Below are positions 53,008 through 64,000 of a DNA stretch of 64,000 nt, in pieces. The stretch's first letter is position 1. Every line of letters starts with the position of its first letter. This DNA comes from Dryas octopetala. Taxonomy: Eukaryota; Streptophyta; Magnoliopsida; Rosales; Rosaceae. Under the pieces are notes generated by a model. That model saw only the letters and a list, made by a program, of their open reading frames with translations, had not been told where the DNA came from and did no database searches. Made by a program: the position numbers and the translations under genes. Location of the stretch: contig OY992835.1 of NCBI GenBank assembly GCA_963921425.1, positions 15,934,001 to 15,998,000 on the forward strand. The letters run 5' to 3'.

Positions 53008-55850
53008 TTATATGCTGTAGTTTTGATTTGCAAGAAAACATTGGTTTCTAAAAGGAAAGAAAGAAGTGCAAAGTGCTAATAATAGTTCATGGTTAAAAGT
53101 TCAGGAAATGTACTGCAATTTCTGTTTTCTTGGTAACTAAACGAAGCATTAGAACTCTTATGATTCTGTAAATGTTTTAGTCTTTAGATTGTACCAAGAA
53201 AGTTGCATTTTTGAATATGCAGATGAAAATGATCACTATTATCAGCAAATGGTCAACTCCAATTTGCAGAACCCAAAGATATCAATGACAAAGAACTACA
53301 TGTCCCCCACTATTTCCGCAGCTTCCAAGGCCATTGTTTCAAGAAAGAACATCTTAGGTGAAAGAAATGAGTCTTCTGAACCAATTTTTCCCAATACCCA
53401 TGTTGAAAAGGCCCCAATTGTTGATCCAAAATCCCCTTTAGCCATTCTTGATGCTAATGATTCTCTGTCTCAAGCCTTGCCATTAAGCCATCCTCCAGTT
53501 TTTCAATGCCATGGTGATGAGCAAAATGCTCTTCCTGATGATGGTTTGTCTCCAATGCCTTATGATCCCATAAAGAATTACCTTTCTCCCAGACCTCAAT
53601 TCCTCCGGTACAAGCCCAATAGGCGCCGTGAGCTCTTTCTTGGCCTAGACAATAGCATTGAAGAAGCAAATGATGGGTTGAGTTTGAGTACTAGTAGAAG
53701 TGGTTCTTTTGAATCCCAGAAGGCTATTGATGAGGAAATTGATGATTTTCTAAAGCAAAGAGTTGAGGGGAATAGTAGAAGTGGTTCTTTTGAATCCCAG
53801 AAGGCTATTGATGAGGAAATTGATGATTTTCTAAAGCAAAGAGTTGAGGGGAATAGTAGAAGTGGTTCTTCTGAATCCCGGAATGCTATTGATGAGGAAA
53901 ATGATGCTTTTCTGAAGCAAAAAGTTGACGGGAGTGATGAAGAAATGGAGGGTAGTGATGAGGAAATGGTGGAAAGTGATGAGGAAAATGAGGAGGTTGA
54001 GGAAGAGAAGGGTTGCAATTTGAAAGGGGTATTGAAGAGTTTGCTTCTTTTTATGGTTCTAGTACTCTTTGCCTCACACTTATCTTCTATGAACCATGAA
54101 ACCCTCTTTGAGGGTGTTGAAGATGGGTATTGCAGGATTCAGAATGATACATTTGAAGCTGCTATTCTGAAGAAACTTGAAAGTGGAAGTAATCTTTGGG
54201 ATCAAACAGATATGGGTTCAGTGGAAGTAATCAAAGGAGCTATTGAAATGGGGATTGAGGAGGTAAAGGTGGTTGAACCTTTATTAGTAAAGAAACATGA
54301 GAGTGAAAGTGAAGTTATGGGACAAAGAAAAGAGACACAAATGGGTTTAATGGAAGAACAGCAGAGAGTCATTGATGATGAGGGGGTCGAGGATGAAGGG
54401 AGGGTTGAAGATGAGAACTTGGGAGCTGTAGAACCTGCTGATGATCTGAGAGACCTGGCAGAGCCACAAGCTGAAGAAATTGAAGAGATTTCTGATCAGA
54501 TGGTTGAGAATTCTGAGTTGGAGGGGGATGAAATTCCAGGAAAGTATGAAACTTTTCAACATTATCAGAAACCATCCATGTCTGATGAGGTTGATCATCA
54601 CAATCTAGTGTCTGATGTTTCTTTTGAAAAAGAAGAAGGTGAGATTGCAATGGAGCCAACTGATGGAATTGTTGAGAGCAAAATGAAAGGACTAGAAGGT
54701 TTCACTAACATGCCAGCTGATCAACTTGTTAACACAGAGACCATGGATAGTGAAGAGAACACAGGCCTTGATGAGATTCTCGATACCGAAGCAGAAGAGA
54801 ACTGGAGGGAGAAGATAATCAACCTCATGGGATCCAAAATGTTTCACATAGCTGCTGTTGGGGTTTCGATATTTTCATTGATTGTTGCTGCATCTTTCGT
54901 TTTGGCATTTCACTATAAACAAAAGAAAGCTACCAAAAAGGATTCTTCTATGGTAGCAAAACCTTGTGCCAGAACTCTGATAATTGAGCAGAAGAAAATC
55001 AATGGGAATGACTCTTCTCAACTCTTAAAGCCGGATTCTGAGTCTGTGATAGCAGAGAAATACAATTCAGTACTTCCCAACAGGGGAGATGATAATAGCA
55101 TTGGGCCTATTTACTCTTCCTTCAAAAGGATGTCCTTATCTTCTGCAACTGAGGCAGCTTCTGAAGAGTGTTACCATAGCCAGGCTCCGACAATTGAATT
55201 GCTTGGCGAGTTTTCAGTTGCAGAGGTCAGCAGCTCTCTAAGGAGTCGTGGTATGAAAAGAAAGATGAGAAGAGGAGAAGAAAGCAACTATTCTATTTCT
55301 TCAGAGAAGAAGTTAGAAAGCAGCAAGATCAGAAGAGGTGAAGAAAGCAACTATTCTATGTCTTCAGAGAAGAAGTTAGGGAGCAGCAAGGTTCATTCAG
55401 TTTCTATTCAATCCCAGCTTCTGCCTATGTCAGAGTTTTCTTCCATGGACTCCCCTTCATATGGAAGCAAAACTTCTGGGAAGATTATGAAGAAAAAGGT
55501 GAGCAATTTTTGATTGCAGTAATCTGGTTTTACTTTTCATTATCAATTTTATGATGCCAATAATTTTTCCATCAAAACTATACTTAACTATTGATTGAAT
55601 TCATAACATAATATAACATTTGAATGCTGGGATTTATGCAAACACATGATTGATGCCTGCTGGTTATACTGTTTGAGGCAATGTTCAAAAAAGATGTGTT
55701 TTTGAGACGAATGTTATCTGGATCACCATAATTAATCATTTCTTGTTGTTCTTTTGTATGTCAAATTAGGAGGGTGGTAAAGATGGAGAGATTACAACTC
55801 CGCTGAGGCGATCAAGCAGAATTCGCAGCCGAACAGTCACCTCTCCATGA
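52864..55850 (+). CDS. Acidic two-membrane-segment protein, plant-specific, unknown function
   Basis: Exons 52864-52948, 53223-55498 and 55770-55850 join in frame (phases 1 and 0) to 813 residues. The first exon encodes MEGTDKGFSS; the last encodes TPLRRSSRIRSRTVTSP at the C-terminus. Two hydrophobic segments stand out: VLKSLLLFMVLVLFASHL (about 298-316) and FHIAAVGVSIFSLIVAASFV (about 568-588). Between and around them the chain is very acidic, with Glu-rich coiled-coil-like parts. Residues about 186-266 are three tandem 27-residue repeats (SGSFESQKAIDEEIDDFLKQ), the first two identical in DNA. A 22-residue pair (RRGEESNYS(I/M)SSEKKL) lies near 710-755. Similar plant proteins are annotated only as transmembrane proteins; I know of no assigned role. 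The basic tail resembles a nuclear or chromatin-binding patch. Intron 1 starts with a (TC)n run directly at the donor. Confidence 0.85.
52949..52996 (+). repeat. (TC)n microsatellite at the donor of intron 1
   Basis: GT followed at once by TCTCTC repeats and then TCTATC. The repeat would be in frame as (Ser-Leu)n if the intron were retained. Confidence 0.8.
53693..53935 (+). repeat. 81-bp coding minisatellite, three copies
   Basis: Units start at 53693, 53774 and 53855. The first two appear identical over 81 bp; the third has several changes. Each encodes 27 residues. Confidence 0.9.
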
Positions 55851-56926
55851 ATCTTCAAGCCTTAACATCTAATATTCTGACTCAACTCTTCCTCTCAAGA
55901 GTGTCTGTAGAATGGCTGTGTGCAGTGGCGAAACACATGGTGGGGGCAATGGGGTCAACCAACCCTTGACCCCTATAGCTTTTTTTTTATTTTTATTTGT
56001 CATGATATTGAAGCATTTTTTATATTTTATTTTAGAATATAGTACAAATTTGGTTAGATTTGATGTATTATCGGATTCATCATTTTAAGTTCCCAATTTG
56101 TTTTAGCAATGATCTCTTTATCCATTTAAATTGAAATGTATATGGATTTTGTGAACCTTACATATATTTTATGGGGGCTTTTTTTATAAAAAAAAAAAAT
56201 AATAATAATAAATTAAGGGCGAATGGAGAATTTAACTTAGGAGCAGAGAGGAGTAATTTTATGACCATGCCAACTAAACTACTCTAACAACTGCATATTT
56301 CACATAGGCTTAAAATACTTAATGTTAAATTTTATAATTACAATGGATTCATACGAGTTAGGTCATAGAGGATCAATTGGTCGGTTGTCACAATAACCTT
56401 TTCTATTATCTTTAAGCATATAATAAGTGTTAATTTTATATATTACTTTTTTTTTATAAGTTGCCCTCACGAGGCTTGTTGAAATTTTTTGAAACTCTAA
56501 AATTTCATTTGTTTAATAAAACTATTAAATGCATTATTTAATAATAATTTAATACATTCAATTATTTTATAACAAAACAGCTAATGGTGGTGCATGTATG
56601 TATAGCTAGTGATGGACCAACCTAATAGATCATATATAGAAGGATTTGGTGTGTATGGGAAAAAGCGGTGCATACACCTTATGTGTTTTTTTTTTTTTTT
56701 TTCATCACGTGATGAGAGTAATGTACATAACAAATATAAACATCCGTAATATGGAAATTTATAACGAGTATATCTTTTCCATCATTTTTTTAATTAGTGA
56801 TTACCAAAAACAATATAAAAATAGAAAAATCCTAAAAATGGAAAAGACCAAATTACCAAAACCAAAGATTTTGGTCACATATTGCTTTTTTCAAACAAGA
56901 CCCCCCAACAAAATAACAACTCCTTC

Positions 56927-57055
56927 GATTGCTTGTCATTTCTTCCCATATGCACCAAATCCTTAAATTACTTGCCATTTCCCCCGTATGCACCAAATCC
57001 TTGAATTGCTTTCCATTTCCTCCCATATGCACCAAATCTCTTATTAATTGCTTGC
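56927..57055 (+). repeat. Tandem repeat in the cystatin promoter
   Basis: About 3.2 units of 38-42 bp of the type ATTGCTTGCCATTTCCTCCC followed by ATATGCACCAAATCCTT, starting near 56927, 56967, 57005 and 57047 (partial). They end 27 bp before the TATA box. Confidence 0.8.
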
Positions 57056-57081
57056 CTATTCTCACATCCAACCACCAGCAA

Positions 57082-57087
57082 TATAAA
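57082..57087 (+). promoter_or_regulatory. TATA box of the cystatin gene
   Basis: TATAAA in AATATAAACCATGC, 101 bp before the ATG. Confidence 0.6.
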
Positions 57088-57182
57088 CCATGCACCAACA
57101 AATCCCTCCCTCAACACTTAGAATTTTGACTACTAAGAAACCTAGCTAGTCAAGAAACTTGAACAAAAAGAAAGTGTCGACC

Positions 57183-57548
57183 ATGAGTGCTCACTACTTC
57201 CTCCTTGCACTCTTTGCTCTCCTCTTCCCTTTGCTCACCGTAGCGACTGAAAAAATTGCCCCTAGTCCACTTGGTGCTTGGAGGCCCATAACGTACCTTA
57301 GTGACCCACATGTGAAAGAGATCGCAGAGTTTGCAGTTTCGGAGTACAATAAGCGAGCTCAGAAGAGCTTGATCTTTATGATGGTGTTCAAGGGCGAGTC
57401 CCGAATTGAATCGGGGACTGCTTATCGACTTTTCATTACAGTCAAGAATAGTGAAGTGCCTTCCACCGTGAATTATAAGGCTGTTGTCTTGGAGAAGCCT
57501 TGGGCCAAGTTTAAGAAATTGATCTCCTTTGTTCAATATTCAAACTAA
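57183..57548 (+). CDS. Phytocystatin (cysteine protease inhibitor) with atypical loop
   Basis: A single-exon gene of 121 residues from the ATG at 57183. Phytocystatins block papain-like proteases in defence, seed and senescence settings. Residues 1-20 form a signal peptide (YFLLALFALLFPLLTVAT). The N-terminal Gly region is PLGAWRPITYLSDPHVKEIA, followed by the plant LARFAV-like helix as EIAEFAVSEYNKRA. The second-loop motif PW is present in KPWAKFKKL. The first inhibitory loop, normally Q-x-V-x-G, reads RIESG in the equivalent place before TAYRLFITVKN, so Gln and the central Val are both replaced. It may bind proteases weakly or have another target; that is inference. The frame extends upstream only through a non-ATG codon. 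TATA box at 57082. Confidence 0.88.
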   Translation: MSAHYFLLALFALLFPLLTVATEKIAPSPLGAWRPITYLSDPHVKEIAEFAVSEYNKRAQKSLIFMMVFKGESRIESGTAYRLFITVKNSEVPSTVNYKAVVLEKPWAKFKKLISFVQYSN

Positions 57549-58313
57549 ATATTAGATGATCGATCGATCTCATAATTTTTCTTTGGAGGATGTCAATTTA
57601 TATGACTTTAGTTGTATCATCTTTCATTGCAATACAGAAATTGAGAATGTAATAATAAAAGTTGGTATCCAAACGGATGAGACTTAATTTTCTATAATCT
57701 TTTGTGTTTGTGTTGAGTTTTTCTTTTGGTTATCTTGTTCTGATTTGGAAATTCTATTGGTGCCAAATTTTCTTAACTCTCTAAAATATTTGTGTTTGCT
57801 TTTTTTTTTTTTGTTCAATTATTTTTGTTTGTTATCTCTGGTCCATAATTTTCTATTCGATATATTTTGAAGGTTAATAATGTGGTTAAGTTATACATGC
57901 ACCTGAAACTCTTTATCTAGCTATACCATCATAAAGAAAGGGGACTTTCTAATTGTAACCCAAATGCTCCACCCATCCCCTCCTCTTTTTCCAGCCCTTG
58001 ATGTCAGTGCACCGCTGACCACCGTAGATGAGCCGATAATATTTTAAATACAGTACTAGAAATAAAATTATAATTTACATTCGTTACTTAAATTCGATAA
58101 TGGATGATTATACCCTTATTCATGAGAATGCTGGATGTTAAAAACAATAAAAATTTATGTAGCTGAAGCTAGAAGAAATCTAGCTAGTCTAGCTCTACTG
58201 ATATCGTATTAATACAAGATCAACAAATTAATTACAGGGTTCATTTTCTGTTATATATATATATATATATACACGTACACGTACATGCACATGTACATAC
58301 GTATGTACCTACG
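57549..58313. other. Spacer between convergent genes
   Basis: Holds the 3' flank of the cystatin (AATAATAAAA near 57651) and, further on, a (TA)n run followed by alternating ACGTAC/ACATGTAC sequence at 58252-58310, just past the stop of the OXS3-like gene. No gene seen. Confidence 0.5.
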
Positions 58314-59565
58314 TTAAACTCTCTTTGTTACAGGAATTGGAGGGAGGAGCGTATTAATACCTAAAGAGCTGCCTCTTGATGATGATCTACTCCGAAAAGA
58401 TAAATTTGATGACAATGAACCTCTTGATGATGATATTGGTGAGGCCTTCTTAGTCTTAGTTACATATGGTGATGATCTGTGGGTACCCAAGCCACCCCCA
58501 TAGCTCTTACTTGCTTTTAGGAGTAGTGCTTTTCTTTGATTATAAGGACTCTCTTTCTTTGCAAGATCTTCAATGCTCTTCACCTTTGATAAGGATGTAA
58601 AAGACTGGCACTTCCCTTGAAAATACTTGGAAAGTCCTCTCCTGTACATACATAATTACAAGTTTTATTAGCCTATATATATGCATGCATGTAATAAGAA
58701 ATTCATAAGCAAGAAGCTTAATTATATAGATGTTTCATTCTTAATTAGAGATTGTACAGAAATTAAATTGGTATTTACTTTGAAATTTAAACTTTTTTAG
58801 TTCAGATTATCTGAACTAAAAAAGTACGTACATAATGACATGAAGGGTAATTGGTATTAATTTATGCAAAAGTACGTAATGACATGAAGGGTAATTAATT
58901 GATATTCTCTTATTAGATATATCTGGTATGTACGTATGTATTGTTGTAAGACTCTTGATCTACACCATACATTTAAACAAATTTTTACCGGCCTAACTAA
59001 TTTATAATTCAGATTTAAAGTTTAATATCTTGACGTACATAATTTTTTGAAAAATTCTCGTGATCAATATATATAAATGCTAAAACTATCCGAGATCCAA
59101 AACATAAAAGCATCGTGGAGACATGGACTATTCTAAAATTTGTGCATTCAGAAATATTCAGATTGGAGCATGATGTATATATAGACACTCAGAAATTTAG
59201 AATGGTATAGATGAAAAATAAAAATAAATCATGAAATTTATAACTTAATTTTGTTTTTCTTACCTGATGGGTAACTGGGCCATGAGATCTGACAAGTCAT
59301 ACAAAGATCCACCGGAATTCAAGGAAGAAGAACATGATGATGATGCTGATGCTGATGAGGATGCATCATCTACAAAGTCTGCAGATATTGATGAAGAAGT
59401 CGATGAGATATTTGAAGATGTGGATGTGGTGTCATACATACCATCATGATCATCATCTCCAGCTTTCTTGATCACCCAATTATCTTCCCTTTTTGCATAG
59501 TTATCATATTGTGGGATATCCATAGATGGACCTTGAAGCATTTGATTTTCAGCACCTTCACCCAT
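58314..59565 (-). CDS. OXS3-like (OXIDATIVE STRESS 3 family) protein
   Basis: Exons 59565-59264 and 58641-58314 join in phase 2 (donor CAG/GTAAGA, acceptor TACAG/GA) to 209 residues. Members of this family are small nuclear, chromatin-linked proteins that raise tolerance to heavy metals and oxidative stress in plants. The conserved block RGLSKYFQGKCQSFTSLSKV followed by KSIEDLAKKESPYNQRK (residues 102-138) opens exon 2 and is the family signature. The N-terminal part is Ser/Asp-rich (STSSNISSTSSSISADFVDD). The C-terminal part is Ser/Arg-rich and ends LLPPIPVTKRV. The low-complexity serine runs use AGC/TCA repeats and may vary in length. Which family member it is cannot be told here. Confidence 0.85.
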
Positions 59566-61368
59566 AGATACTGGTACGTACGGATTAGATCTTTAGGAAG
59601 AAGAAAGAAGGAAGAAGAAGAAGAAGAAAACTTGTGGATAATGTTTCAAAGTATAGCTTCATATGCAAGGACATATATATACACGTATATCATGAATAAA
59701 TATTATATAACACATGTATATTATAAAGAGTTGATGGATTAACTTGGTTGCTTCCCATAAAATGATATGCTCATGACATGCATAGAGGCACAGAAATTTT
59801 ATGATATTTAGGTAAGGTGGGCAACACACGAACTGGATTTTAGTCTTAGAAAAAAAAAAAGAAAAAAGAAAAAAGAAAAAGAAATATATTGTTGGTACTA
59901 TTTTTTATTTTTAAATTATGGGTACAAATTAATGTGGACCATTAACTTAGACAGCATGCAAGGATTCATACACCCAACTGTCTCATCCTGAAATCTTTTA
60001 TTTGCTTATTGAAATTGTTTTGTTTGTTTGTTAATTTGTTTTTTTTTTTTTTTTTTTTTTTCAATTCATTGCATGCCTTATCCTAAGATTCCTCATTATC
60101 TTCTCCACTCACATGGGTTTGAATTTATTGACCTTCTTATTTGTTCGAACGAACAAAAGAGGATAAGCTCTACATCTTTTAAGCCACCCACCCACGTACG
60201 TAGTTGAGTCACCTAATATTAGATCATAGTATCTATTTTTATAATGTAATTAATATCATGCATGATTAATAGATTAATATTTATGAGTGGGTCAAAAGGA
60301 TTGTTCTAGATGTACCAATATTAGGACACATTGTTTAGATGGGTATGGGCTTGCTCCAACATGCCCTTCGGCTACTTCCTTATCAAGAGTCATAGGAACC
60401 AAAATATATAAAATAAATAAAAATAAAAACCTAACAAATTATGTATATATAGTTGTTGAAAAGAGATGAAGATTTATTGATTTTGTTGTGCATATATAGA
60501 TACACCCTGATAGTTAGGGCAAATATATAGGATCCCTAAGGGCTTATTATTAGATGTCCAACCCACATTAACGATATATGGTGTGACATTTTTCTTTCTT
60601 ATAACTTAATAAGAAAGATAAAGATCACATGAGGTTCTAATAATTGTAAGATTATCATTATATAAATTATTTTATACGAATGTTAAATTATTAATCTGTA
60701 TTTTCGTTGATAATTTAAAGTTATCAATTAATGTGACAAACAATATCATAATGTAACATAAAAGATAAATTTAAATGATATGAATGAACGGTCGATTTTG
60801 GTCCACATATCATGCTTGCAAAATGTAATTAGACCACATTATTTAGATTAGGCCCCCCCGGTACGTACATACTTTATTATATATAGCAACTCGATCACCT
60901 AAATATTTGAGAAATGGGACCGTTAAGTAATTAAGGCCAGCATATATGGGTCAATGTCAATTTGACTAAGCTATGAGAATGAAAATGGATCAATTAATAT
61001 GTACATGATGAGATAGGACTCCATGGTCAAGCGAACCTTCAGATAGAATAGTCCTTGCAGCCCTGACCCGATCGACCTACCATTATCTGCCCTTATCCAC
61101 ATTTGGACCTCAACCTTCAACAACCTATCAATATCATCTTTTCACGATGTTGATCGGGTCCAACTTTCAAGTGTTTTCCCAGCCCGGGTTTCTACGATTT
61201 TATCTCTTTATTCAACACATACAACTTTTTTTGACTTCAACATTTATTTTTAAGACCATTGATAAGAATGCAAAATTGCTGCTTTTTTTTTTTTTATTGC
61301 TCCAACACTTTCTATCAATTTTTGTTTCCCAACGAAAAGTGTTAAAAGACAATTAACATCTTAAAAAA
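59566..61368. other. OXS3-like promoter and spacer
   Basis: 59566-59750 is the likely 5' region. AT-rich sequence follows, with A-rich runs at 59850-59882 and a T-run at 60039-60061. No protein-like frame or RNA gene found. Confidence 0.5.
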
Positions 61369-62034
61369 AGAGTGCTGCTATTTGCACACCCCTAAATTTC
61401 TTTTTGCACACTTTTTTCTCACTTTTTCTCACTTCACACCCCCACACTCCTCTCACAATTAACATTTCTCATATACACACCCCTCCCAATTAGCAAAATA
61501 TCCCAACTTATACACACCCCTCCCAAAACCCAGACAACACACACCCCACCCTGACACCTCCCTCAGCCACCCCCACCGCCGGCGGGGTTGCCGGTGGCTC
61601 AACCCTTCCCTTCTCTTCTCTATCTCCCCCTCTCCTTTCCTTTTTCTCCTTCCATTTCTCTTCTTCCCTCTGCCATCGCCCTCCCCTCCCCCTGCCACAC
61701 CCCCACAGCCCACCCCCACAGACCACAAACTTCCATACACAACCCACCCCCTCCCTCGCTCCTCCCCCCACCCAACTTGCCACATGCATGCAGAGCCGCC
61801 AAGACCACGCCGACCACCTAACCTACCCAGCTCGCCGAAGAAGAAAACCAAAAAAAAAAAAAATTGGAGCGGGTTCGGTGGACCAGTGCCGAACCCGGTG
61901 GTTTCGTTCGGTAGGTACCCACCGAACAATCCTATTCTATTCGGCGGGTACCTGTCGAACGAAACCACCGAGTTTGGCACTGGTCCGCCGAACTCGCTGC
62001 AAATTTTTTTTTTTTTTGGTTGTCTGCTTAGGTG

Positions 62035-62086
<52 letters not shown>

Positions 62087-62296
62087 GGTGGAAGGTGGGG
62101 GGTGGGCTTCGACGGTGAAGAAGAAAAAAATAAGATGGAGATGGGAAGATGGGGTGTGTACGGGGGAGGGGGGGGGGAGATGGGGATGGGGGTGTGTGGG
62201 TGAGGGGAGGGCCAAATGGTCTTTTCCCTTGAGTTTTTTTTTTTTTTTTTTAAAAGGTGTGAAAGAAATTTAAGGATGTGCAAATAGTAGCCCTCT
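61369..62296. mobile_element. 928-bp TIR element with nested GC-rich palindrome
   Basis: Inverted ends AGAGTGCTGCTATTTGCACA and, from the right, AGAGGGCTACTATTTGCACA, continuing with CCTAAATTTCTTT. Flanking bases are A-runs, so the target duplication is not readable. In the centre (about 61866-61998) a second inverted repeat pairs GGTTCGGTGGACCAGTGCC with GGCACTGGTCCGCCGAACTC and GGTTTCGTTCG with CGAACGAAACC. The left half is C-rich and the right half has (GA)n at 62036-62082. Long frames here follow from composition and are not genes. Confidence 0.7.
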
Positions 62297-62880
62297 AAAA
62301 AAAAGAGGTAAGAATAATTGTTTAGATGTATAGGGTTTAAGTTCATGGGCCAAACTGGACTGGACTGGACTTAAACTGAGAGTTTCAGAACATGGGCCAA
62401 GCATGAGAACATTGACTTGGCATGCAAGGATCGTCCCTTTTTTGGGACTGAAAGGAACCCTGCTCACTTGCATGCAATTACCATAAATCTCCACTACTTT
62501 GTGGGAGAGAAGAAAAGAAGAAGCTATTCTGCCATTACTTGAATAAATGCAAGATCATTTCTCTTTATCATAGAAAAAATATATTTCATTTTATCATATC
62601 ATAATAAAGATGAAATCCAAGTGTATTCCGAACTTCAAAAAAGAAAATGCAGAGTCAATGGGAGCAAACAAACAGCTAGGTGAATAAATACACAAATTAA
62701 GAAAACAAGAAAATCGTCGAAATAAGCAATCCTAAAAGACCAATAGTCACTGCTTGTGTCTGCACATGGTTATTTTCCAGCAACAACACCAGTGCCAGTT
62801 CCAGGTCATAGCAAGAAGTAGATGCAAGCCCAAAAATAGATAAATTCAAAATATGGAAACCATGATGGTGGTGAGTTAAG
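62297..62880. other. 3' flank of the profilin gene
   Basis: The sequence from about 62570 to 62880 lies just past the profilin stop codon and is probably its 3' untranslated region. 62330-62420 contains GGGCCAA-CTGGACTGGACTGG repeats. No gene seen. Confidence 0.5.
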
Positions 62881-63015
62881 CTACAGGCCCTGATCAATCA
62901 GGTAATCTCCCAACCTCTCCACAATCATATTACACTGTCCTGGAGTCAAAGGCTCCTCGTATATACCGAAAATCAGAGCCTGGCCGGTTTTCTTCACAGT
63001 AATGCCACCAGATCC
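62881..63015 (-). CDS. PRF: Profilin, last exon only
   Basis: After an acceptor CTGCAG, the exon 63015-62881 reads [20 protein letters not shown], then [20 protein letters not shown] and DQGL before the stop. This is the conserved C-terminus of plant profilin, the small actin-monomer-binding protein (about 131 residues), and includes its C-terminal actin/poly-proline-binding helix. The exon is 135 nt, 44 codons plus stop, in phase 0, as expected for the third of three profilin exons. The first two exons were not found up to 64000, so the intron before this exon is longer than 985 bp or the rest lies elsewhere. The piece shows no damage, so a real gene running past the window end is the likely reading. 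Confidence 0.85.
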   Translation of the reverse strand, partial: GSGGITVKKTGQALIFGIYEEPLTPGQCNMIVERLGDYLIDQGL

Positions 63016-64000
63016 CTGCAGTAGAAATCAAATCAAATTAAACTTCATTACACCACTAATGATGCAATCCCACATAAAGATCGAATCAGTCACTGACATA
63101 TGGACCAAAGCCACCTTGCATAGACAGCAAGAAGAACATGCATTTAGAAAAGGAAATTCAGTTGCAAGTGTGCATAGCTCCATCCGAAATAATGATGGAC
63201 CTCATAATTCATGAATGACATCCAGTTGTTGGGGAGACTTTTCTATTAAACTTTATAAAAGATGAAGAATATGCAATTAGGCAGCCACGTGTTTGTGTAC
63301 TTTAGAGAGAGGAAATAGAAAAACCAAAGAGAGGAATATTAAGGTGGTCCACTTGTGGGACTCTTGAAGCTCTATTATTATTCCTTTTAAAGGACAAATC
63401 ATTATCTAAAGCCATACAATAAGCAGCAAGCCAGAAGGTAGAATGTCCAGTGCAGGATGGAATTGATGGTCGACAGTTTTACAAGTCAAAAAGGTGAAAC
63501 AACCATGCAGCCCCCTACATATGACATGGGTCCTCATGTAGTATACTTTACAGTCTATTGCTTACTATTATGACAATTCAAGTTAATAATCCTGTGTTTT
63601 AAGATAATGACTTGAATAGATCTTTCTCTAAAAAAATTATGGGAATAGAAAATGTCCAAAATTTCAATAAAGGTTATACATGATTAGGACTGCAATCAAG
63701 TCAGCTTGGCCTCAAGCTTGCCACAAGTCTAGAACCAAGCTCAAACTGGCTTGTGAACTTGGCTCATTTGGATTGGATATTTTTTAATATAAAATATAGT
63801 ACTTATTATGTATAATATATAAATCTATATTGACATATAATTATACTAAAATATAATACAGACAAGCCAAGTCCCATCAAGCTCAAGCTCGGGGTCATTA
63901 CAAATATACAACTTACAAGCTTTGATTGTGGCTTAAGCTCAGCTAGTTAAGCTCAAGATGCCCTCTTGTCGAGCCTAGAAATAACCGGTTGATGATTGGA
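63016..64000. other. Probable profilin intron, no exon seen
   Basis: On the minus strand I could not find the Lys/Gly/Glu-rich second exon of profilin. 63690-63960 contains a repeat of AAGCTCA/CAAGCT words like those at 14000-14090, possibly from a hAT-like element. Confidence 0.4.

Larger units (their letters stand above)
55851..57182. other. Spacer and cystatin promoter
   Basis: 55851-55970 is the 3' flank of the membrane protein gene. 55980-56900 is AT-rich without genes. From 56927 the tandem repeat and TATA box of the cystatin promoter follow. Confidence 0.5.

Noticed and set aside
53189-53222. ATG at 53189 as the start of the membrane protein
   Set aside because: It lies in the intron before an acceptor at 53221-53222; a first exon at 52864-52948 joins in frame and gives a sensible start.
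57159-57182. Upstream start of the cystatin frame
   Set aside because: The first codon there is TTG, not ATG; the first ATG is 57183.
61459-62346. 295-codon open frame on the minus strand
   Set aside because: Runs through simple repeats and both palindromes of a non-coding TIR element.

Overview
The window is nuclear DNA of a flowering plant, a eudicot. It is AT-rich, has short exons with GT-AG introns, TATA boxes, many microsatellites and dense small DNA transposons. The gene set (hexokinase, nuclear poly(A) polymerase, IQD protein, phytocystatin, OXS3-like protein, profilin) and its sequence flavour suggest a rosid, perhaps Rosaceae; the family assignment is a guess. I saw no reverse transcriptase, capsid or LTR element.

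Region 1 (about 0.7-22 kb) is a cluster of four related genes for small secreted proteins. Each has a signal peptide, a proline-rich repeat region and ten cysteines in C-x3-C spacing, and the last C-x3-C pair lies in a second exon. Two of them (3670-4800 and 15631-16752) encode the same protein and lie in the arms of a large inverted duplication. A leftover promoter at 18265-18362 shows that the duplicated unit was once a divergent gene pair, one member of which is lost in the second arm. Between the arms sits a 5.07 kb PIF/Harbinger transposon (8931-13998). It carries the usual Myb-like gene and DDE transposase gene and also a third, apparently separate gene for a cysteine-rich protein with three identical C-x-C-x8-C-x2-C motifs. 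A 1758-bp Pack-MULE (18703-20460, perfect 9-bp target duplication) carries first-exon-like pieces of Sec23 and of a GDSL lipase.

Region 2 (22-38 kb) has two housekeeping genes on the minus strand: a nine-exon hexokinase (22467-26412) and a twelve-exon poly(A) polymerase (33369-38021). They are separated by Mutator-type MITEs and a long fold-back element whose arms contain tRNA-like sequence. All exons of both genes could be joined in frame. The last intron of the polymerase appears to use a GC donor.

Region 3 (38-64 kb) has single genes in AT-rich spacers: an IQ67-domain protein (+), an acidic protein with two membrane segments (+), a phytocystatin with an unusual inhibitory loop (+), an OXS3-like protein (-) and the last exon of a profilin (-) cut by the window end. 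Between them are minisatellites, long CT/GA tracts and several non-autonomous TIR elements (hAT type with 8-bp target duplication, GC-rich fold-backs).
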